From Cladophialophora immunda (taxonomy: Eukaryota > Ascomycota > Eurotiomycetes > Chaetothyriales > Herpotrichiellaceae), in NCBI RefSeq assembly GCF_000835495.1, contig NW_015622546.1, positions 3,590,955 through 3,654,954 on the forward strand: 64,000 nt of DNA, in the 5' to 3' direction. The position numbers and the translations under genes are program-made. Positions 55,288 to 64,000 of the stretch are shown here, piece after piece. The stretch's first letter is position 1; each line of letters opens with the position of its first letter. The notes beneath the pieces are model-generated. The model was given only the letters and a program-made list of their open reading frames with translations, did no database searches and was not told the origin of the DNA.

Positions 55288-56457
55288 ATGGCGGGCGAAA
55301 CAATATCACCATATAGCTTTGACCATGTGATTCTACTGCTTGATACGCCGGACTTCGAGAACCCGCCGTCGTGGTTGAGTGAGAATTTTACCATCATTGA
55401 GGGTGGGACACACGCCGGTATGTTATCGACCAGAAGATGGCGAGTCTGATAACTACAGACTGGTGACTCCTTCAACCTGAGTTTCGTGTCTCGTTTTCAT
55501 CGCTTTGTTTTTTACGAGCTCAATCGCATCTAACACCCCTCACGTCAAGGTGGCTCCTCCCGGAACAAACTCATCATCTTCCCTGATGGCACTTACATCG
55601 AGCTAATAAACTGGATCACCGAACCCAAAGAGTTCTTCGACTGGGCGTCCAAAGCACCAGGACTGATTGATTTCGCCCTTACAACCCCCTCCTCTGCACA
55701 CGACACCTTTGATGAAGTTACGCGGCGCCTAGAGTCGAAACCGCCGCCTCCTTCTCAATCTCAGTCCTCACCGACAGAGGAGCTCTCAGGATCCAGTGCG
55801 ACCGCCGGTGACGGTGGGCTGGGGGTACGTTTTAGACCTCCGCTCGCCGGCGGGCGCAAGCGAAGAGACGGCCAGGACGTCCAGTGGCACGTCACGAAAC
55901 CGCTCCTGGACGATTCCGCGGAGAACGTGCCCCGACCGCTGGAAAAGTACTTTCCGACAGGACGGCTCGACACGCCGTTCTTCTGCCACGACGTGACGGC
56001 TCGGACCCTGAGGGTGCCGTACACCGAGAAAGACATCTCCGAGACGCATCCCTGCGGGGCGCGGGGGATTCTGTCGGTCGAGGTCCTCGTTCCCGAGGAG
56101 AAGATTGACAGCTACATACGCCTGTACGCCTCCGTCCTGGGCATGAAGCCGAAAGTCCAGGGCGGGTACCGGTACAGTCCGACCACGAGCGTGAGCTTCT
56201 TGCTCAGCACACCCAACCCGGACGAGGAGGCCATGAGGCGCTTGAGAGGCAGGGTCGGCGTGGTGATCCGGGCGCCGAGGGACCAAGAGGACGAAGCGTG
56301 GTTGAAGGAGAGGGGCGTGGGGATCAGAGAAGTGAGGCTGTTCGCCGAGGCAAAGGGCGAGGACGAGGTCGACGAGATGGCGTTGGACAGCGAGGGGATC
56401 GGCGCGAGTCTGGTGCTGGTGAAAGAGCCCGCGGGACTTTGGGAGGGCGGTAGCTAG
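55288..56457 (+). CDS. Glyoxalase-like domain protein
   Basis: Soluble protein of 345 aa from exons 55288-55417 and 55550-56457 across a 132-bp intron (GTATGT...CAAG), which joins GTHAG to GSSRNKLIIF. The N-terminal half matches the fungal glyoxalase-like fold: YSFDHVILLLDTPDF, SENFTIIEGGTHAGG, NKLIIFPDGTYIELINWI. A Pro/Ser-rich insert occurs near residues 105-135. The second half begins at about WHVTKPLLDDS, has TPFFCHDVTARTLRVPY, and then GILSVEVLVP...YIRLYASVLGM, typical of a second vicinal-oxygen-chelate module. His in FDH is a likely metal ligand. Reaction unknown. The region after about 55800 is noticeably GC-rich. Confidence 0.82.
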
Positions 56458-56744
56458 TCGGGCAGCTTAGCACGGGAAGGTGAAGAACCGTGTACGTGTT
56501 TTGTTTGGGCGCCGTTAGTGTCGACCCTCGTGGGTTGGATCGGGCGAGCAAGCAAGCAAGCAAGCCGCTGCACGTCCTTGCTCAGACACGCTACAGGGAG
56601 GGAGGCTGGCTGCCGCCCAGCAATAGAATCAAGAAGACAGAGGCGATACATGTCTACTTTGATGGAGCCATCCGATTCATTACACCTCTTCGCTCTCGTC
56701 TAATCTCGACTTTTTTATGGACCTTGGTCTATCCACCCTGTCAT

Positions 56745-58090
56745 CTACAGTTTACTGGCCCCCTTGCCCCTGGCGTCCAGGCTGCCCGGGTGGGTGCCGA
56801 CCCTCAGCCGGGCGCCGCCGTCGAGGGAGATGTCCTCGCCGTTGACGTAGCTGCCGGCGCGGCTGCACAGGTAGACGACCAGGCCGGCGATGTCGTCGGG
56901 GCGGCCCAGGCGGCCCATGGGGTTCTGCAGGCCCACGACGTCCTCGCCGCCCAGGTAGTCGATCTGCGGGTTGGCCAGGCGGCTGGGGAAGAAGCCCGGG
57001 GCGATGATGTTGGTGGTGATGTTCCGGGGCACCAGCTCCAGCGCCAGGTTGCGCCCCAGGTGGTGCGCCGCCGCCTTGGACACCGAGTACATGATTGCCC
57101 CGCGGTCGCCCACGTGCGGCACGATGATGCCCCCGACCGACGACGTGATCAGGATCCGCGACGGGTCCGCGGGCGTCGCGGCGCTGGCGAGCAATGGGAC
57201 CATTCTGGACGGGACATCCCCCACAAGGTCAGCAATTCCCCATCCTCATCATTCATCCTCGTCAAGGTCAAGAAGGTGCCGCCGCCAAAAAGGGGCGCCA
57301 AAAATCAACAGAGTGGGTTTAGGAGGTTTCGAGTTGCGTGAGACACAGAGAAAGGGAGGGAGTAGACCATGGGATTGTGGGGGAGGAGGGAGAGAGCACA
57401 TACAATCTGCACAGATTAAACACGCCCCTCACGTTCAGCTCCAGCGTCTTGATGCTCTTCCAGTCCTCGAAGCTCTCAAAGGGCCCGCCCCAGCTCGCCG
57501 CCGCATTGGCCACGAGAATGTCCAGCCCCCGGCCGGGCCTCTCGTCCTTCTCGATCTCGGCCTGCACGTCCCGCACAAACTGCTCGATCTGGTCCGTGTG
57601 GCCCACGTTGGCCGGGATGCTCACGGCCTTGCCGCGGATGTTGGGCAGCGCGTTGAGCTGGCCCACCGCCTGCGCGAGGTTGTCGGCGTTGCGCGCCGTG
57701 ATGATCACCTTGGAGCAGCCGGCCTGCAGGAAGGCGGTCGCGCAGTAGAGCCCGATGCCGCGGGAGCCTGTTTTTTGTCGAGGACAACGTGTCGTGTCAG
57801 CCGTGGGGATCAAAGAGGTTTCCCTTCTAGGTACCACTTTGGTTTCCTTTTGGGGGGTCTCTGGAGTAGGCTTTGGGGGAGAGGGATGCCAGAAAAGAAG
57901 GGGGTAAGAGGAGACGGATTGATGGACATCATTTCATCTGACCGAGCAGATCAAGTGCCACGGAGACTGTAGAAAGGGGAGCATATCGCAAAGGCGAATC
58001 AAAGAAGAGTTCAATCAACGTACCACCAGTAACGACGGCGATTTTTCCATCCAGCCTGAACAGGCTTTCAAAGTCCTTGATCGCCGCCAT
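56745..58090 (-). CDS. Short-chain dehydrogenase/reductase
   Basis: Classical SDR of 296 aa, NAD(P)-dependent oxidoreductase. Exons 58024-58090, 57404-57767 and 56745-57204 (introns 256 and 199 bp, long for this window). The cofactor motif TGGSRGIG is at residues 21-28. A NANAA-type motif follows (ILVANAAAS), then NVRGVFNLCRL, and the catalytic triad Ser166, Tyr183 and Lys187 (ITSSVGG; YSVSKAA). IIAPGFFPSRL and GRLGRPDDIAGLVVYLCS lead into the usual GEDISLDGGARL end. Third-codon positions of the last two exons are very GC-rich. Closest in style to 3-ketoacyl-ACP-reductase / rhamnolipid-type fungal SDRs; substrate not predictable. Confidence 0.9.
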
Positions 58091-58945
58091 TGCAAAGCAA
58101 CGCTTTTCCCTCTTCCCTTTACCTCTGACGAACGAAATAAAAAGAAGGGTGTTATCACGAGAATCCCACGGCCTGGATCCCTTTCTTTCCCCCCTGCTCG
58201 AATCAAGCGCTCAGTCCCCTTTCCAAGGGGTGACAGAGAGAGATAAAGGATGAGAAAGCAAAGTGACCAACGAAGTGTGCGTGACTGGAAATGTATCGCG
58301 TGGGACCTTGTCGCTTTCGTGGGTGGAAAGGTCAGGGACTTGTGCTTCGTCTGGCCCCTTCTGTTAGAGCTCGTGTTCTGGGTGTCGAAATTGGCTGAGA
58401 TGCCTCCCTCAGTAGTCCTTCACTGTCCGATATCGTGCCTGCTTCACAAAGAGGGTCTTTGTCGTCCTTTCTGGTTTTCTCGGGCGGTGTATTAGGATGT
58501 CGTCTCGAAAGGAACCTCTGGATTGTTATCTTGATTGACTGGATGGAGTGTGGACTGGCGTGAATAACGCTGTCCACTCAAGACTTGAAGAGTACCGAGG
58601 ATATCCCCATCAACGTGAAGCTCAATGACTTACCAGCCCCGTGTCCAATGCCATCGACATGACACGAAGCACGCTGACTCGGGGCAAGATGGGGAAGTTG
58701 ACGAGGCTGAGCGATGGCCCGAAACCAACCTCGGCCATTGACTGGCCAATCAGACGGACTGGAGCTGTTCCTCAAGGCTGCGAAGCCGTCATATGGCTAT
58801 GATTCTATTGTACTTTATACCGGCTGTTTCCTATTCTAACAGTCTGTATACTCTGCTTCAAGCCTAATGCAACAAATCCTGCCCTCAAGCGATACTAGAA
58901 TGATTATATTCCAGCAAAACAACCCATCAGTCACCTCGCGCGAAC
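58091..58945. other. Intergenic region upstream of the SDR gene
   Basis: About 850 bp between the SDR start and the 3' end of the arrestin-like gene, both on the minus strand. No supported gene. Confidence 0.4.
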
Positions 58946-61634
58946 TCAGAATAATTGATCCAAGCTTGCTCTCTGGGCAAGGTCCTTGCTAAATCTGCGA
59001 GGCATAGCTGGGAATGCTGGTCCGTCAACCGATGCTCGAGCACGGTCATGCCTATCTGTGCTCGATCTGCGTCGAGGTTTGCTGATGCTGGGTCGATATC
59101 TCGGTCCCTCGGGGTTCGTCTTCGACCTCGATCTAGCGACAGCTAATCCGTTGGATGACAGCATTGGCTTTTGAAATGCCATGCCATCCCCCCTCTTCCT
59201 GACTCCGGGACTGAGATTTCCAAAATCGCCTTGCTTCGGGCCAGCATTTGGATCTGCCACAACGTTGGTGTAACAGGGCTGATTCTTCGATGTGCGTAGG
59301 TCCTCGCCTCGCTTGTTGTCCCCGCTCGGTCTCTTTTGTGCCCACTGGCTCCGTTGTTGCCGGTTCTGGAGCTCTCTTTGCCGATTGATCATGTTTCTCT
59401 CGTGCTCACTCAACATGACCTTCCGAGGTGGCGAATCAGGCGGTATCTCGAACTCGGATTCGGAGAATCCCAACCCAGATGTCGAAACCTGAAGTCGAGG
59501 CAAGCGGGGACCCACTGGCTTTGGAGGAGAACAGTTCTCGGATGTGATTTGGCAGTGGTAACAGCTCGGATGCCTCTGGAGATGGTGGTGTGATGATGAC
59601 GCCATGCTTGGGCGCCCGGGAGCGACATTCTCGTCTGTCGTCGTACCGGAGAGACCTCCTCTGCAGTGGCTGTGGGTATGCGCTAATCGTCGAGGAGACT
59701 TGTCAACGTCATTGGCTAAGCTGTCCAAGTCTTCCTGTGGCACCGGTCTCTCTTGTCTCACACGCTCGGCTGACTGTCGAACTGGAGCCGTAAAGGCTTG
59801 CCCTTGATGATGAGCTGCAAGGCTAGGGCCAGGAGGCGGTGCTGGCACTGTTTTAGACCTCTTGGCTTCGATCGAAGCGGCGACCTGTGCGAGCGAATTT
59901 GGTAAGATATCCAATGAGTTGATCGGTATGATTGTTACGGGAAGCTGGACCGCCACTGTCTTGAACATCTTTACCGTTACAACGACGTTGACAAAGTAAC
60001 GAACTTCAAAATACCTCCCAGTGCTGATGGTAACATGTCCTCGTGGTGCTTCCAGTTCAATTGTGCGGACATCCGATGAATGAGACGGCACTCCCTTCCA
60101 AGTATTTGATTTCTTGAGCGTAGTTCCGCTCACCACCTCGGCGTCTGTCCGTTTCGGGAGACGAAGGTAGTTTGCGCTCTTCTCTGCAGTGCCAGCTGGA
60201 GCGTGCGTATACCAGAGCGTCGTCTTCTCCAATTGAGCCTCGATTTTCTTCACCGTTTTTGAAGTATTGTTGGCAACGTGGACGTCGATAAAGATCAAGG
60301 CGCCGTTGACCCATGTCTGGCGGTGGAGACCAGCAGTCAGCTTCACAGTTTGGATATCAGGCTCTCTTGCCAGGTACAGCGTATCCGTGGCCAGGAGAGG
60401 ACTCGCCAGACTGGCCAACGCCTTCTCTGGATCGTGAACAGTGAGCATCTGAACATTCTATGTCTGTCTGATCACAGTTCTTTTGTCCCCGGTCTTGACC
60501 ACAATTGATGGACATAGCAGGTACCGAATCGAAGCTTGTCTGGAAGAGTAGGGAGGAGGACCGAGCTTCAGCGGGAGGTTAACGCAGAATGGGACGACCG
60601 ACGTAGCAGACTTCATTTCCCACCACAGATCTGCACCAGGCTCAGGGCTCTGCGACGTGACCAGGGAAGGCGGAGGGGGATTCTCTTTATCAAACAACTC
60701 TGTCGCAAGCGACAGAAACACCCATCGTCGGCCATCGTTAATTTCTTCCACGCCAATGACATCAATGCAAGCTTTGGAAATGTAGATTGGCTTCGTCTTC
60801 GGCTTTCTTGCTACTCCGCCATCCACTTGAATGGTGAGTTGTCCTTCTACTGTACCGCCGCCCACAAAGAGTGGCGAGGGGAGGCTGACCGACAGCTCTA
60901 CTCGAGGGTGACGACTGCTGCCATGGTCGAGGACTTCGTGAGGAGGCGAGGTGCGGATGAAGGTGCGTGCAAGGGTAGGGCGGAGGACCTCAGATGATTG
61001 AGCCGCACGACCAATTGATCGCCGAACGGGAGACTCGGCTCGACCTTTGTCGCGGACCAGGGAGTCCGTTCCGTCCAGTTCTGCGATTCTCCATGTGGGC
61101 AATTCGCGCATCGAGGCCTGAATAGGACCACCGAGGCTCCGAGACAGAATGCTGGCCGACGATGTGCGCTCAGGGACGGCTCTATGGGGCAGGCTGACTG
61201 CGCTTGCGGCGCGACTTCCCAGACCCGTTGCATAATTCTTGGTGCCGCCGGAACGAAAGGCTGTCGGTGTCAGATACTCGGACGAGGTGGTATGTGAGAG
61301 CGCATCGGTTTGAGGGGCAGGGGTTGTGGGTCTGTCGACGCAACCGTCATTCCACTCGTGCACAGAATAGCCATGTGTCGCCGTCTTTGAGGACCCGGAA
61401 ACTTCTCGTATGTCTGAAAGCTGATGGACTCGATGTCGGGCTAGAGCAGATATGGGGCGGGTGAATGCCTCCATTGAAGCGAGCGGGAACCGGGCAAGCT
61501 TTCCATCATCCGTGGACATTCGCTTAGGCAGATGGAACCGTTTCGAGGGATCTGAGTCTTTGTGAGCGACGTCTGCCAGAGACGCTAGGCAAGAAGATTG
61601 GCCTCAACTCACCTTTGGCCGTCCAATGCTCCAT
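58946..61634 (-). CDS. Arrestin-like protein with an internal in-frame TAG
   Basis: Arrestin-fold protein, probably a trafficking adaptor (ART-type). The preferred start is ATG 61634 (MEHWTAK), joined by a 40-bp intron (61573-61612) to a frame reading DVAHKDSDPSKRFHLPKRM; a simpler start is ATG 61519. The arrestin fold begins near HPRVELSVSLPSPLFVGGGTVEG and includes KPIYISKACIDVIGVEE and LGPPPYSSRQASIRY (a PPPY motif, possibly an Rsp5-type WW ligand). At 60458-60460 a TAG interrupts GDKRTVIRQT / NVQMLTVHDPEKAL without shifting the frame. The downstream 503 codons finish the C-terminal arrestin domain (to about VAVQLPVTIIPINSLD) and a long basic Ser/Pro tail ending RFSKDLAQRASLDQLF. Both halves look conserved. 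Readthrough, RNA editing, an atypical intron, a true nonsense allele or a sequencing error are all open. Confidence 0.7.
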
Positions 61635-63558
61635 CAGGGTCAGTTGATCCGGTCATTTGCTAGGCATACGACACTAGGGGGTTGTCCAGTAGCAGTCTCA
61701 CGGCACAAACAAAGAAATGAGTGTTGAGCTACAAGATTCTTCTTCCCGCTGGTCAAGGTGTGACAAAGGTGCGAGACCTCACCGGAGAGGGAATTGTGAG
61801 AGAACAGGCACCCACCATTTGCGCTTGCATCCTCTAGACAACGACAACGAATTGCGCCTGCCTGCGCCTGCCTGCGCCGGAATGCAAGCAAGAGGCCATT
61901 TCTAGTTCCGGTCGCGAAGCTGCTTCCCAATTCGACCCATTGTCCATTCAGCGACACTCACCGATTACTATGCATTGGACTCTCTCATCTTCACTCACGC
62001 CCACACACAGGCATTCGAACCCCGCAGATTCAACAACAACCTCTTGCCCCTTGAGACTAACTAAGTAGGTCCTCTGGAGGAAGCAGCGGACAAAGCGGCA
62101 CACTTGAGCTTGCCGGAAGCTCGGGTTGACGATCTAAATCGGCTGGAACATGGATAGTGCAGGTGATCCATTGCTGGCACTGCTTAACCTTGGTTTACTC
62201 GGCTTCTTTTCCCTCAAGTCATGTGCGCCGTTGGCGGTGAATTGGCGCAGTATACTGGGATGGACGGATGTCGGACCGACGACCCCTGGGCACAGCAGAT
62301 TTGTCGAGACCCAAGAAAGGGTCCCAAAGTGATGCTGGTTGAGGTTTGAGCTGAGGCAATCATGGCTGCTTCTTCCCTCACCCTCATCTTCCGACAATAC
62401 GGGCGTTCACACCAAGGGATCTGCCCCCTCGACTTGATGCAGCCTAGGTCCACGGAGAAAGACGACGCTGGAAGAGCGGGGGAGCCCAGCTAGGGCAGGT
62501 TCCCAGGCGACCCAGGGACCCAGGGACCCCCGGATGGCGTAGGGTTGGGTTCACTAGGCTAGCCTGGCCCTCCAGCAGCGCTGCTGTTGGTTGAATTAGG
62601 CTCATCTGACGCAGCCCGGCGCTCGCCTGACGTTGGATCAGCCTTGTTTCACTTTTCCTGTTTGGCCGCTAGTGACGCCCGCTAAGCCTCTTCCAGGCAC
62701 AGTTTGCGGAAGCCTCTTCTGCCATTGGCTCCCGCACATGGAAACCACGGCGTGAAAATTTTTTCCCACGTGGCGCGTGGCCGGCTTCCCTCCAATCCCG
62801 CCCCTTGGTTCATCTCGTCCTTTCCAGCTTCCTCCGCGGTTTCGACAATGAAAACTTTTCATGCTCTCGTGGAAGCCCCCCTCGAGCAGAAAGTATGGCC
62901 TAATGCTCGATGTGCTGCCCTCCCCCCTTGTGTGGTCGGCCTCTGACAGGACCTATAGCGCTGGAATATTTTCCGTGCCATCCACCTGCCCAGACTGACC
63001 GCCTCATTCGAGAAGTGGATGGCGCAACGATCGTCTGGTTCTCCTCACCTTCTAGTTCCAACCAACTTGCCTGTTTGAGCAGCCTCTCTGCCATCTCGGA
63101 TGTGGTCCCCCCCCCCCCCAGATTTTTTTTTCTTTTCCTCCCAAGCCCGAAGCTCATATCACATCCTGAATTAGTCGAGCTGGGGTTTCCAAGGGCGCGC
63201 GACCCACGGCAAAACAGGGTCGGAGCCACCACTCTTGGATCGTTCTTGCATCAGTTTTCATAAGCCTTGCTTTTGCCTCCCACACCATCCCGTGCTCCTC
63301 CTCTTCCCGTAAAAAATCTGTTAGCTCATTTGATTACCTCACCCCCGTTCCATCTCCGGGCTGTTCATTGCACCTTCATCCCTTATCTCTGTTTCCTGTT
63401 GTCAACTATCTCTCTGTTTTACGTGTTGGATATCAGCTCACCTCACGCGGCGCGCGCGCGTATCGTTGTTTTACCCCTGGTCGCGTATCTCGACAATCGA
63501 ACCCTTATCGGCGCTTATGCCAGGAACATTGCATTAGACTCGGTTGCGTGGAGAAGGA
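61635..63558. promoter_or_regulatory. Divergent intergenic region, arrestin / bZIP
   Basis: About 1.9 kb with no supported gene. Contains a CCCAGGGA tandem at about 62500-62530, a perfect CAGCAGCGCTGCTG palindrome at about 62573, a C13 run at 63107-63119, and a CT-rich leader from about 63260. Overlapping frames are mutual shadows. Confidence 0.4.
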
Positions 63559-64000
63559 ATGGGCTCTGTCGCCAACACCGACGTCACGCTACCCGACGCT
63601 GTGGTGCCAAAACGGGAGTCGAGTGGTGAACGATATTCTTCCTCGTCAGCCTCGACCCCGGAGGCGGCAGACGACGCAGGAGGCGACGAAGGCCACAGCT
63701 CCAAGGAGCCAGCGCCTGCGCCGAAGCGTAAAGGAGGTAGAAAGCCGGTAAGTCCTCTTGAGAAGCATTATCGGAGTGGACTGGACCGTGGGACTCACCC
63801 CGGCGCACAGATTTATGCGACCTCAGAGGAACGCAAACAGCGTAACCGTCAGGCTCAGGCGGCTTTTCGCGAACGACGGACCGAGTACATCAAACAACTC
63901 GAGTCAACCATTCAGCACCATGAGGAGACGCTCCAGAATCTCCAGCAGAGTCACCGTGCTGCGGCCGACGAGTGTCTAATGCTTCGGTACAAAAACTCGC
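63559..64000 (+). CDS. bZIP transcription factor, N-terminal part (cut by window end)
   Basis: Start of a canonical fungal bZIP regulator; 126 codons are visible and the gene runs past the window. Exon 1 is 63559-63747 and exon 2 begins at 63811 after a 63-bp intron (GTAAGT...GCACAG) that is three-divisible and stop-free. The spliced sequence reads KRKGGRKP-IYATSEERKQ, a junction typical of the family. The basic region RKQRNRQAQAAFRERR keeps the invariant Asn and Arg, followed by a leucine zipper (YIKQLESTIQHHEETLQNL...). The N-terminus is acidic/Ser-rich. Presumed nuclear. The symbol cannot be assigned from this fragment. Confidence 0.88.
   Translation, partial: MGSVANTDVTLPDAVVPKRESSGERYSSSSASTPEAADDAGGDEGHSSKEPAPAPKRKGGRKPVSPLEKHYRSGLDRGTHPGAQIYATSEERKQRNRQAQAAFRERRTEYIKQLESTIQHHEETLQNLQQSHRAAADECLMLRYKNS

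Overview
The window is nuclear DNA of a filamentous ascomycete (Pezizomycotina). Genes are interrupted by short introns, mostly 40-130 bp, with GTRNGT donors and CTRAC-like branch points. They are separated by 0.3-2.6 kb, often have long pyrimidine-rich leaders, and include typical fungal families: Hst4, RIB3, Mlp1, Psy2, a cAMP-receptor-like GPCR, a TRI12-type MFS pump, wax-synthase-like proteins and fungal bZIPs. Some Eurotiomycete lineage such as Chaetothyriales is a guess from gene flavour only. I see no rRNA, tRNA, CRISPR or intact transposon. Exon joins were worked out by hand from splice signals, reading frame and family continuity.

Layout. 0-15 kb: sirtuin Hst4 (+), riboflavin enzyme RIB3 (+), a single-pass membrane protein with a PPxY motif (+), TFIIE-beta (-) divergent from a 2016-aa Mlp1/TPR nuclear-basket protein (+). 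15-26 kb: an unrecognised 388-aa protein (-), a secreted Ser/Thr-rich protein ending in two cystine-knot-like repeats (+), a MetE-C-terminal-like protein (+), a cysteine homologue of selenoprotein K (+), lipoyl synthase (-) and a luciferase-domain protein (-). 28-37 kb: a BAG-domain membrane protein with no usable AUG before its membrane segment (+), a secreted NTF2-like protein (+), a five-exon divergent bZIP (-) and a secreted beta-propeller protein (+). 37-50 kb: a TRI12-like MFS transporter (+), a cAMP-receptor-like GPCR (-), an LRR/F-box-type protein (+), a polysaccharide deacetylase (+), an ALKBH6-like oxygenase (-) and a wax-synthase-like acyltransferase (+). 51-64 kb: PP4 regulatory subunit Psy2 (+), a glyoxalase-like protein (+), an SDR (-), an arrestin-like gene with an in-frame TAG (-), and the start of a second bZIP cut by the window end (+).

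No biosynthetic cluster or mobile island is evident; this looks like ordinary chromosome arm. Several genes share themes (Hst4 and Psy2 in DNA-damage/chromatin control; arrestin and PPxY protein in possible Rsp5-type ubiquitination), but nothing shows they work as a unit. The best leads are a probable non-AUG start in the BAG gene within an 872-nt ATG-free stretch, a colinear in-frame TAG in the arrestin gene, the tandem knottin-like tail, the fungal SelK-type protein, and a bZIP lacking the invariant basic-region Asn.
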